Positions 15,675 through 22,680 of a stretch of DNA of 25,503 bases are shown in pieces. Source of the stretch: Chelatococcus sp. (GTDB taxonomy: Bacteria; Pseudomonadota; Alphaproteobacteria; Rhizobiales; Beijerinckiaceae). Numbering within the stretch: the first letter of the stretch is position 1; every line of letters starts with the position of its first letter. Position numbers and translations under genes: made by a program. Below the pieces are notes generated by a model. It was given only the letters and a program-made list of their open reading frames with translations. It did not search any database and had not been told where the DNA came from. The DNA lies in contig QFQY01000063.1 in the NCBI GenBank assembly GCA_003248805.1, forward strand, positions 1-25,503, in the 5' to 3' direction.

Positions 15675-16553
15675 CTATGCAACCCCCATTTTGTCGGCTT
15701 CGGCTTTTGACAACTGTCGCACCAGCCTGCCCGCGAGATAGAAGGACGCGGCATCGGCGGCGCAGACGGCGAGCGTCCAGAACAGGTACTGCTCGGCGTT
15801 TGCCGCCTGATCGATGCCGCCCGGCCCCTGCATGGTCATGGAGAGCACGGCGATGGCCAGACTGCCCCACCATGCGCCCCACCATTGCATCAGAAGGCGT
15901 TGATCGTCCGTGCCGACGAAAGCGCGATGCAGGTTGCGCATCGCCTCATACGGCTTCCAGAACCATGCCACCGGAACGAAATTCCAGTAGACCGCGCCCC
16001 ACGGCGTCACCGATTGCGGCCCCGCCACGCGGAACGCGTTGGTCGTGGCGCGATAGCACCAGATCAGGAACAGAAGGATGGTCGCCACGAAGACGAGCCC
16101 GAAGGCGTTGACGACGCTCTCGTTCTCAAAAAGCCGGACGATGTCGACTTTATCCTGAAACTTCTTGCCCTTCAGGATCGCGGCAACCGGAATGACCTGT
16201 ATGAAAGCGTTGAGATTCAGCGCCCAATACAGAACGGTGCCAAGAAGCCGGTTGTCATAGGTGCGGGTCGAGGCGGGAGCAGGCTGCGCGAGCTTCGCCG
16301 GTGCCACGAAGGTCGTCGTCGTCTCCGCGGCAGGAAGCTCGATCTCGGGTGGGGCGATGTCGCGCCCGCCGAGCAGGGAGCGCAACTCCGTGCGAAAGAG
16401 CGGTGTCCATTCCGTTGTGGCCTCGGACCAGACCCGGCTGTGTGCGTTCAGAACACCGGCGCTCAAAAGCGCGCTGATCTGGTCGCGGCTGAACGGCCCC
16501 TTGCGGTCGTTGCCCGCGCTGTAAAACCATTTGGTGGCTGTCTCGGAATCCAC
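15675..16553 (-). CDS. GYF_2-domain, DUF4328-like membrane protein
   Basis: This protein has 292 residues if it starts at GTG 16553, which has GGGGAG 7 nt upstream. The open frame reaches 16784, but that extension looks non-coding. Residues about 5-50 (KWFYSAGNDRKGPFSRDQI, then VWSEATTEWTPLF) form a GYF_2 domain, a bacterial peptide-binding module. After a Pro/Ala linker come four or five membrane segments with the signature VYWNFVPVAWFWKPYEAM, typical of DUF4328 proteins. It lies immediately upstream of a small exported protein. The function is unknown. A cytoplasmic GYF sensor coupled to a membrane domain is an inference. Confidence 0.72.
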   Translation of the reverse strand: MDSETATKWFYSAGNDRKGPFSRDQISALLSAGVLNAHSRVWSEATTEWTPLFRTELRSLLGGRDIAPPEIELPAAETTTTFVAPAKLAQPAPASTRTYDNRLLGTVLYWALNLNAFIQVIPVAAILKGKKFQDKVDIVRLFENESVVNAFGLVFVATILLFLIWCYRATTNAFRVAGPQSVTPWGAVYWNFVPVAWFWKPYEAMRNLHRAFVGTDDQRLLMQWWGAWWGSLAIAVLSMTMQGPGGIDQAANAEQYLFWTLAVCAADAASFYLAGRLVRQLSKAEADKMGVA

Positions 16554-16585
16554 GTCGAAGCTCCCCTGCCGACTGATCGGGGAGT

Positions 16586-16722
16586 TGAGAAGCCTTTGCA
16601 CAGAAAGACCGCCTGCGCCTTTGGGCTTTCGCCTTGGACATGCGCGCAAGCCTCCCCGACCGCAGGTCGAGGAGTGCGGGTGACGGCTGCACTGAAGGAG
16701 CCGCTGTGCAAAGGGGTTCTCA
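16586..16722. repeat. 137-bp segment bounded by 18/19-bp inverted repeats
   Basis: TGAGAAGCCTTTGCACAG (16586-16603) and the reverse complement of TGAGAACCCCTTTGCACAG (16704-16722) match except for a small indel. Weaker similarity continues outward. The segment lies in the leader of the GYF gene. It may be a small MITE-like element or paired regulatory sites. The rest of 16723-17011 shows no gene I can support. Confidence 0.45.
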
Positions 16723-17011
16723 CGCCCCAGCGCGGGAGTGACCGCGCCGGGGGCGAGCATAGGCGACGCGAATCCACGAAGCAACGGCGGCGGAAGAGCA
16801 CAGCGCCGTTCTCATCTCCTTGGCCTCCAGAGTGCCAGCTTCCCGTCAGACGCGCTTTGCGCGGCCTGGTGCATGGTCATGCCCTGCGGCAGGTCAACCG
16901 CGAGGGCTGACCTTCTGTCGTGAACCCGGCCTGCCGATGGCATGGTCGGGACGAGGAACATGGCCCAGCGCCTCCGGCGGGGTCGAACAAGGAACACGGG
17001 GTAGAATTTCA

Positions 17012-17040
17012 TTGACAATCTGTAGTTTTAAAACTACTAT
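17012..17040 (+). promoter_or_regulatory. sigma70-type promoter with a 16-bp palindromic operator for the toxin-antitoxin pair
   Basis: TTGACA (17012-17017) and TACTAT (17035-17040) are 17 nt apart. The spacer and the start of the -10 box contain a perfect palindrome, GTAGTTTTAAAACTAC (17022-17037). This is the usual place for binding by the HTH antitoxin, alone or with its toxin, giving autoregulation. Confidence 0.65.
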
Positions 17041-17045
17041 ACCTC

Positions 17046-17342
17046 ATGATCGAACTGCACCAGACGGAAACGTTCCGCAAATGGTGGACGCGGCTGAAAG
17101 ACGAACGCGCCCGAGGCGTCATCACATCGCGGCTCGACCGGTTGGCCTATGGGCACGCCGGAGACGCCGAGCCCGTTGGTGAGGGCGTCAGCGAACTGCG
17201 CATCCATTACGGTCCCGGCTACCGGATCTATTTTCAGAAGCGGGGCAACACGATCATCGTCCTGCTGTGCGGGGGAGACAAGGCAACGCAGAAAAAGGAC
17301 ATCAAGACCGCGAAACGTCTGGCAAAAGAATGGAGTGAATGA
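17046..17342 (+). CDS. RelE/ParE-superfamily toxin (HigB-like, addiction-module killer)
   Basis: This 98-residue basic protein has the compact RelE fold signature. The core strand pattern LRIHYGPGYRIYFQKRGN followed by IIVLLCGGDK matches the phage-derived Gp49-like/HigB group. The toxin precedes the antitoxin, as in higBA loci, with 1 nt between them. It probably cleaves mRNA at the ribosome, but the catalytic behaviour cannot be read from sequence. It follows the promoter at 17012-17040 directly and stabilises the element or supports defence. Confidence 0.88.
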   Translation: MIELHQTETFRKWWTRLKDERARGVITSRLDRLAYGHAGDAEPVGEGVSELRIHYGPGYRIYFQKRGNTIIVLLCGGDKATQKKDIKTAKRLAKEWSE

Positions 17343-17343
17343 C

Positions 17344-17649
17344 ATGGCCGAGAAACTGACACGCTTCGACCCCGCCGAGGGTCTGACTTCCGATGACGCC
17401 ATCGCGGCGTTCATGGCCGAAGCCTTTGCATCCGAGGACGCGGGCTATATCGCCCATGCGCTCGGCGTTGTCGCGCGCGCCAAGGGCATGACGCAGATCG
17501 CCAAGGACACCGGCCTGTCCCGTGAACAGCTCTATCGTTCATTCAGCGAGAACGGGAACCCCACGTTGAAGACGACGATCGCGGTAATGAAGGCGCTTGG
17601 AATAGAGTTGACTGCAAGGGCGCAGCCCCACCAGCCTGTCGCCCCTTAA
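17344..17649 (+). CDS. HTH antitoxin of the HigBA-like pair
   Basis: This 101-residue protein has a Xre-like helix-turn-helix in its second half (GMTQIAKDTGLSREQLYRSF). The downstream segment GNPTLKTTIAVMKALGIEL is typical of the probable addiction-module antidote family. It neutralises the toxin encoded 1 nt upstream and most likely binds the palindrome in the shared promoter. The gap to the next operon (17650-17739) shows no strong terminator, so transcription may continue into the Argonaute operon. Confidence 0.88.
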   Translation: MAEKLTRFDPAEGLTSDDAIAAFMAEAFASEDAGYIAHALGVVARAKGMTQIAKDTGLSREQLYRSFSENGNPTLKTTIAVMKALGIELTARAQPHQPVAP

Positions 17650-17739
17650 TGATTTAATCGCGCTTGCCAATGGGGTGCCTTTAGCCTCCACCTTCGCATC
17701 GAGGCCGATCACGCAAAAACTCTTAAATTTGTTCTCAAA

Positions 17740-19089
17740 ATGTTCTATCATGTCCGCATGATGAAGCGCATCACGACCAGCCAACTGCTCGGCGAACAAG
17801 GCGAACATGCCGTCGCACTACGATTCCTCACTACGGGGTTTCAATTCGATGCCCGCTCGCGCCTCGAAAGCGGCATCGACGGCATTGCGGAAGTCATGGA
17901 TAAAGATGGCAGACCATTGGCAAGGATGATCGCCGTCCAAGTTAAAACGCGCGCCGAAGGCAAATATACCGGCGAAGACGATAATAGCTTCACCTACCTT
18001 CTCAAAAGCGAAGACCTCGCGTACTGGAGGCCATCAAACATCCCCGTCATAATCGTTCTGCATCGAAGATCAGATGACAGCTACTACTGGAAAAGTGTCG
18101 ACTTTGGCGTTGGACCAGGAGAAAGGCGGCTGCAATTTAATAAGCAGCAAGACACACTAGACAAAAATGCTCTTGATCGCCTCGCCGCGTTGACCGTACC
18201 CAAATCAGGCTTCGGCTACTATGTTCCACCTTTGGGAGAAGGCGAAGAAGCCATCGTCAACATGCTTCCCGTCATTCTGCCAGACGAATGCTTTGTCGCC
18301 ACAACGCAATATACGGCTAAACAAGCCGCTGCCATTCTCCTCGACGGCGACGAGCCCGCGCGTTTTGATTGGGTTATCCGTGGCGGCACGTTCTGGTCGC
18401 TCCATGACCCGCGAACATCCGTATGCCGTAGCATCGTCGACCTCGATCAGGTCGAAGCAATCGAAACGTCACACCTCGCATTCCACGAGGATATCGACGA
18501 GCGAAACAACTTTGCGTTCCTCTTGAAACAAGCACTCGGACACCAAACGCGAGAATCCTTGGCTTGGAACAAAGATCGAAAGATTTATTATTTTCGCGCG
18601 CAGGCCAAAAATCAAACCCGCACCTATCACTATCAAGCTTCAAAAAATAAAGCAGAAGCCGACGTTGTAAACGTCGTCCGAAGCAAGACCGATTCCGCCC
18701 GCGTCGATTTCGTTCGCCACCATGCCTTCGGCGCTCGCTTCGAGAGCCTTGGAGATCAATGGTTTCTCATCATCAACCCGACTTACTTTTTCACCACGGA
18801 CGGTTTCCTTGCCCACAGTTACCCGGCCGCATTGCTGGCTGGAAAAAAGCGCATGGACAAAAGCGCCTCGCTCCGCGGACAAGTCATCATGTGGCATCGC
18901 TTCCTCACCGAAGCCGAGCGCGCCGCCGATGATCTCTTTGCCAACATATCCGAAGACCCGCGCCTAAAATTTGGTGAGCCACCCGTGATCGAACTCTCGA
19001 CCCGCGTGCCCGAAGACGTCTGGGGGCCAGTCAGAAGGTCGTCCCAGAACATCGACGACGATCAGGCCTTGCTCGTGAGCCTCGCATGA
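17740..19089 (+). CDS. DUF4365 (DREN) nuclease with APAZ-like region, SPARDA effector subunit
   Basis: This protein has up to 449 residues. The N-terminal 160 residues form a PD-(D/E)XK-type nuclease of the DUF4365 family: GEQGE (E19/E22), GIDG (D47) and VQVKT (Q67, K69). The rest (about 180-449) has no catalytic motif. By position and partner it is an APAZ region, which occupies the N/PAZ-side role for a short Argonaute. It shares ATGA with the pAgo gene. In SPARDA systems, guide-directed target recognition by the pair activates this subunit to degrade DNA non-specifically, stopping phage or plasmid spread. ATGs at 17758 and 17761 are alternative starts. TATCAT at 17746-17751 could be a -10 box favouring them. 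Confidence 0.85.
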   Translation: MFYHVRMMKRITTSQLLGEQGEHAVALRFLTTGFQFDARSRLESGIDGIAEVMDKDGRPLARMIAVQVKTRAEGKYTGEDDNSFTYLLKSEDLAYWRPSNIPVIIVLHRRSDDSYYWKSVDFGVGPGERRLQFNKQQDTLDKNALDRLAALTVPKSGFGYYVPPLGEGEEAIVNMLPVILPDECFVATTQYTAKQAAAILLDGDEPARFDWVIRGGTFWSLHDPRTSVCRSIVDLDQVEAIETSHLAFHEDIDERNNFAFLLKQALGHQTRESLAWNKDRKIYYFRAQAKNQTRTYHYQASKNKAEADVVNVVRSKTDSARVDFVRHHAFGARFESLGDQWFLIINPTYFFTTDGFLAHSYPAALLAGKKRMDKSASLRGQVIMWHRFLTEAERAADDLFANISEDPRLKFGEPPVIELSTRVPEDVWGPVRRSSQNIDDDQALLVSLA

Positions 19090-20543
19090 AATTCAAATCC
19101 GACATCTTCCCAGAGCCCGACCTCGAATTTGGCGACAATCACCACCATCCCGATCCCCGCCTCGGCCTTACCGAGGCCGGCCCCCTTCAAACGCCGATCG
19201 GAGACTCAATAAAGATCGCCGTCGTCGGCAATGGCAAGACCGTTGAAGATACCAAGAAGTTCTTTGAAGCCGCCGCCAAAGGCTTCACCGGAAAAACCGA
19301 CAAACATCCCAATCTACATCCCGACTTCCCCGGCCTTGGAAACCAAAATCCCTTCCGCTGTAAGTACGAAGTGCTGGACGACGCAACTTCTACGATCCCG
19401 CAAGCCAAACTCGACAGGATCAAGAAGGAACCTGATCACGCCAAAGCAGTCGAAATGGCCGTCGACGAGATTGTCAGTCTTCTTCGGACGATCGACGAAG
19501 GCAGTAGCAAGCCGGACGTCGCCATCATCGCGCTCCCTGTCGGGTTGCTCGAACGGATCGTCAACCAGAAGATGGACGTCAAGGCGACCACCGAGAAAGA
19601 AGATAGCGGTGGATCAGACGCGCCGAACTTTCGAGGGCTTCTCAAAGCCAAGGCCATGCATCTCAGCTTTCCCATCCAGATCGTTTGGGAAGACGTGATC
19701 GACAACAGCGTGGTCATACCCCGTAAGATTAAACAATCTAGTGATCGCAAAATTCAGGATGCAGCCGATCTAACCTGGAACCTGCTGACAACGCTGTATT
19801 ACAAGGGTACAGGCCGCATCCCCTGGCGTCGAATGCCACAAGAAGGCGAGTACTCAGCCTGCTATATCGGGGTTAGTTTCTTTCGCGAAGTCGGCGGGCA
19901 ACAACTTTACACCAGCGCCGCCCAAATGTTCGACGAGCGCGGACGCGGCTTCATCCTTAAAGGAAAGCGTGCCCATACCGAGACGCGCGGCAAGCACCCC
20001 TACATGACCGAAGCCGATGCATATCAGCTAATTGCCGACGCACTTCTGGCCTACAAAAATCATCATCGCAACTATCCCGCCCGCGTTATCGTGATGAAGA
20101 CTTCGAAATTTAGAGAAGAAGAGGCGGAAGGGATATTTAGAGCTCTGGAAGAGGCAGGGGCCGAACTGCGCGACCTTGTATGGATACAAGAATCTGCAAC
20201 CGTCAAGCTCTTTCGCGATGGCAATTATCCTGTCATGCGTGGCACCTTCGTTGAGTTGGACGGCAAGGGATTGCTCTACACCAATGGTAGCATTCCCTAT
20301 TACGGGACCTATCCGGGTCTATACGATCCCAAACCACTGCTCTTATGCCCGCACGAAAGCAGTGATAGCGCCATATCGCAAATTGCGAAGGAGGTGCTGT
20401 CACTCACTAAAATCAACTGGAACTCAACCCAGATGAATCAAAAATTGCCCATCCCAATTCTGGCGGCACGAAAAGTCGGCGAAGTCCTAAAATACATCCC
20501 TGAAGGCCAACCCGTCAGTTCAGACTTCTCGCGCTATACCTAG
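19086..20543 (+). CDS. short prokaryotic Argonaute (MID-PIWI, catalytically inactive)
   Basis: This 485-residue protein is the length of short pAgos, which lack N and PAZ domains. The MID region spans about residues 40-215. The MID/PIWI junction is clear: FPIQIV (195-200), then NLLTTLYYKGTGRIPWRRM (232-250), matching the AKLGGxPW-type motif of PIWI proteins. The first catalytic Asp of PIWI is replaced (YIGVSFF, 260-266), and the region of the RDG motif reads IVMKTSKF (335-342). It should therefore bind a guide and target without slicing. The C-terminal LPIPILAARKVGEVL fits the end of PIWI. It is coupled by a 4-nt overlap to the DREN-APAZ partner. Its last 29 nt overlap the convergent coupling-protein gene. 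Confidence 0.9.
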   Translation: MKFKSDIFPEPDLEFGDNHHHPDPRLGLTEAGPLQTPIGDSIKIAVVGNGKTVEDTKKFFEAAAKGFTGKTDKHPNLHPDFPGLGNQNPFRCKYEVLDDATSTIPQAKLDRIKKEPDHAKAVEMAVDEIVSLLRTIDEGSSKPDVAIIALPVGLLERIVNQKMDVKATTEKEDSGGSDAPNFRGLLKAKAMHLSFPIQIVWEDVIDNSVVIPRKIKQSSDRKIQDAADLTWNLLTTLYYKGTGRIPWRRMPQEGEYSACYIGVSFFREVGGQQLYTSAAQMFDERGRGFILKGKRAHTETRGKHPYMTEADAYQLIADALLAYKNHHRNYPARVIVMKTSKFREEEAEGIFRALEEAGAELRDLVWIQESATVKLFRDGNYPVMRGTFVELDGKGLLYTNGSIPYYGTYPGLYDPKPLLLCPHESSDSAISQIAKEVLSLTKINWNSTQMNQKLPIPILAARKVGEVLKYIPEGQPVSSDFSRYT

Positions 20544-21939
20544 TCGCTGCACTTAGCGCCAGCCACTCGTATTTGTCCGGCTTTTCGCGCACATCGCGGA
20601 GCAGGCCGGACATTTCGGGCCGCTCCCAGAAGTTGGGCATATCCACCACGAAATACCCCTGATCGCGCGATTCCAGCAGGGCAGACTCTCCGCCCGTAGC
20701 GCGGCGAATGTCTTCGACCTGCAAGAGCGGGCGGGCCTGTTCGGAGAGGTTGTCGCCCGAGCCGTTGACCTGGTTCATGTTGACGTTGAAGCCGCGCACC
20801 ATGACGGAGGTCTTCCCCGAGCGGTGCTCGATATCGCGCAGCGTGTCGTCATCGGGCAGGCCGCGATAGAGCGTGTGCGCGACGGCTTTCTTCCAGATGC
20901 GGGCCGTCTCGCGGCCATAGCGGGCCTCGATCTGCGCCGCCGCGTTCTGGAACACGCCAAGGAAGTTGATACCGCCCTGCCGGTAGAGGGTCAGAATTTC
21001 CGGGAAGTTGGAGACATAAAGCTGTCCCCATTCCTCGCCGACGACCAGCGCACGCAAAGGCCCGTGCGCATCGGCAAAGCGTTCGATGACCGCCGCCGTC
21101 ATTGCGCCCACGAAGGTCCGCGAGGAATCGGAGCGCGCCGAGCCGATGATGAACAGCGCCGTCTTCTCGCGCTTCATATCGGCAGGATCGAAGGAGTTGC
21201 CTGCGGTGATGTCCCGCGCCGCCGATCCGGGCTGAAAACCCTGCAAGCGTTCCACCACCGTGGAGGAATACGCATTCCACTGATCGGTTGAAGCCGTCAG
21301 GCTCGCGATCAGGCGGCACATGCCCCAGTCCTCTTCCATGCGGCTATCGCTCGCCCAGACAAGAAGGTCCGCCGCGATCTCTTCGGGCGCGCGTCCGAAG
21401 AAGTCCCACAGGCCCCCGACCGTGCAGGGGCGATGTTCTGAGGGATAAAGCGCCGATATCTTGTTGTAGAGCGCGAAGCTCGTGCGTACGCCCTGACCGA
21501 TCCACTTATGCGAGGGGTTGGGATCGACCGGCACCAGATAGGAGGCCGCATCATAGGCCGCCTGCCAGACGATGGAGCGCAGCGCAGGCTGGGCCGCGAT
21601 TTCCAGCAGGCGGGTGTTGAGGTTGTAGCTCTCGGACGGATAACCATGCAGCCGGTCGGGATTGATGAAGCGGACGCGATATCCCTCACGCTCCAGCGTT
21701 TTCCATGACACCCATGCCAGCTCGGCGTCCTTCGGGTCCGTGATGATCTTGGTCAGATGCGCGGTGCGGGGTGAGACCAGATTGACCCCGAGGAAGCGGG
21801 CCAGCTTTCCCTTACCGGCCTGCGCATCGATGGCGACGGGCTCCGTGCCGTCATAAACAACCGGGCGTCCCTGCCGGAATCCGAGTTCGATCCCGACACG
21901 GAGCGCGCGCCTGTGCTGATGCAGTTCGGGCGCGCTCAT
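20515..21939 (-). CDS. VirD4/TraG-like coupling protein with altered Walker motifs
   Basis: This 474-residue protein aligns with the ATPase part of type IV coupling proteins. AQAGKGKLARFLGVNLV (39-55) sits where the P-loop lies, and ALVVGEEWGQL (297-307) where Walker B with a DEF-like motif lies. FLGVFQNAAAQIEARYG (327-342) is the following conserved helix. The residue after the P-loop Lys is Leu, and the first acidic residue of Walker B is Gly, so ATP use may be reduced. The membrane helices normal for VirD4 are absent; a separate four-pass protein is encoded just upstream. It would dock the relaxase-DNA complex to a host conjugation channel. It overlaps the previous gene by ATGA. Confidence 0.82.
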   Translation of the reverse strand: MSAPELHQHRRALRVGIELGFRQGRPVVYDGTEPVAIDAQAGKGKLARFLGVNLVSPRTAHLTKIITDPKDAELAWVSWKTLEREGYRVRFINPDRLHGYPSESYNLNTRLLEIAAQPALRSIVWQAAYDAASYLVPVDPNPSHKWIGQGVRTSFALYNKISALYPSEHRPCTVGGLWDFFGRAPEEIAADLLVWASDSRMEEDWGMCRLIASLTASTDQWNAYSSTVVERLQGFQPGSAARDITAGNSFDPADMKREKTALFIIGSARSDSSRTFVGAMTAAVIERFADAHGPLRALVVGEEWGQLYVSNFPEILTLYRQGGINFLGVFQNAAAQIEARYGRETARIWKKAVAHTLYRGLPDDDTLRDIEHRSGKTSVMVRGFNVNMNQVNGSGDNLSEQARPLLQVEDIRRATGGESALLESRDQGYFVVDMPNFWERPEMSGLLRDVREKPDKYEWLALSAATRYSARSLN

Positions 21940-22166
21940 AGCAGGCCAGACTCCCGCAGCGCGTCGTCATCGTTCAGCCGCGCATGGCCGAGCTGCCCCG
22001 AAGGGTTCGCGTCCAGCATGGCCCGGAGTTGCGCCGCCGCCTGCGCTTCCGCGCGCATCCGGGCAAGGCGCATCTCGGCAGCGTCCTCCCATGCGAGCCG
22101 CTGTTGCGCATGGGATTCCAGCATCCAGACGAACTGATAAATCTGGATCAGGCGGTTGAGGCTCAT
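21936..22166 (-). CDS. small coiled-coil protein of the mobilisation operon
   Basis: This 76-residue, Ala/Arg/Glu-rich helical protein (EDAAEMRLARMRAEAQAAAQ) is probably a coiled coil. It shares 4-nt ATGA overlaps with both the upstream membrane-protein gene and the downstream coupling-protein gene. That implies tight co-translation and likely physical contact with one of them. No family is recognised. Confidence 0.7.
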   Translation of the reverse strand: MSLNRLIQIYQFVWMLESHAQQRLAWEDAAEMRLARMRAEAQAAAQLRAMLDANPSGQLGHARLNDDDALRESGLL

Positions 22167-22654
22167 CGCCCGTCCTCATCGTCCCAGCTCGCAAAACGGA
22201 AGGGCTTTGCGGGCGGCTGATAGGTGTGCGGCGGCGGCGCGATGTGCTGCTCGGGCGGGAGCGCCGTCTGGCCCGGTGCATCGCTGGCATTCTGCGCATT
22301 CATGATCTCGACGCCGATCGAGCCGAGCGTGTAGCCGATAAGAAGGATGTAGGGCACGGCCTGATCTTCGATCCAGAACTTGAACAGGATCGCCATGAAA
22401 ACGGAGAGCGCGGCGGCCAGTACCGCACCGATCAGGCCGCGATAGACGAAGGCGCGGGCCTCATGCGGCATCAGCGTCCATGTGCCGAGGGTGAGCGGGC
22501 TCGTCCATGCGAACAGGGCGACCCCCGTCAGCACCAGCGCGACGAAGGCAAGAATGGCGAAGGCGATGACAACCATGAACATCATCATCGCGCTGATGAA
22601 ACTGACGACAATCGCGATGGCGGTGAGTTCATCCTTGGCGTTGTTCTGGGACAT
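22163..22654 (-). CDS. four-pass membrane protein of the mobilisation operon
   Basis: This 163-residue protein has a short charged N-terminus and about four hydrophobic segments (residues about 10-32, 33-52, 70-95 and 100-118). It ends in a Pro-rich cytoplasmic tail (PPEQHIAPPPHTYQPPAK). GGGAG lies 7 nt before the ATG. It is encoded between the relaxase and the coupling protein. Because that coupling protein lacks its own membrane helices, this protein may supply the inner-membrane anchor as a split subunit. This is inferred from position only. Confidence 0.72.
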   Translation of the reverse strand: MSQNNAKDELTAIAIVVSFISAMMMFMVVIAFAILAFVALVLTGVALFAWTSPLTLGTWTLMPHEARAFVYRGLIGAVLAAALSVFMAILFKFWIEDQAVPYILLIGYTLGSIGVEIMNAQNASDAPGQTALPPEQHIAPPPHTYQPPAKPFRFASWDDEDGR

Positions 22655-22680
22655 GTCACATCTCCCGTTGCGGTGAAGGA

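Noticed and set aside
16554..16784. N-terminal extension of the GYF protein
   Set aside because: The composition looks non-coding, it spans an inverted-repeat segment, and GTG 16553 has a good ribosome site directly before the GYF domain.
16812..17018. 68-residue minus-strand frame ahead of the toxin gene
   Set aside because: No ribosome site, no recognised domain, and it overlaps the clear promoter for the plus-strand toxin.
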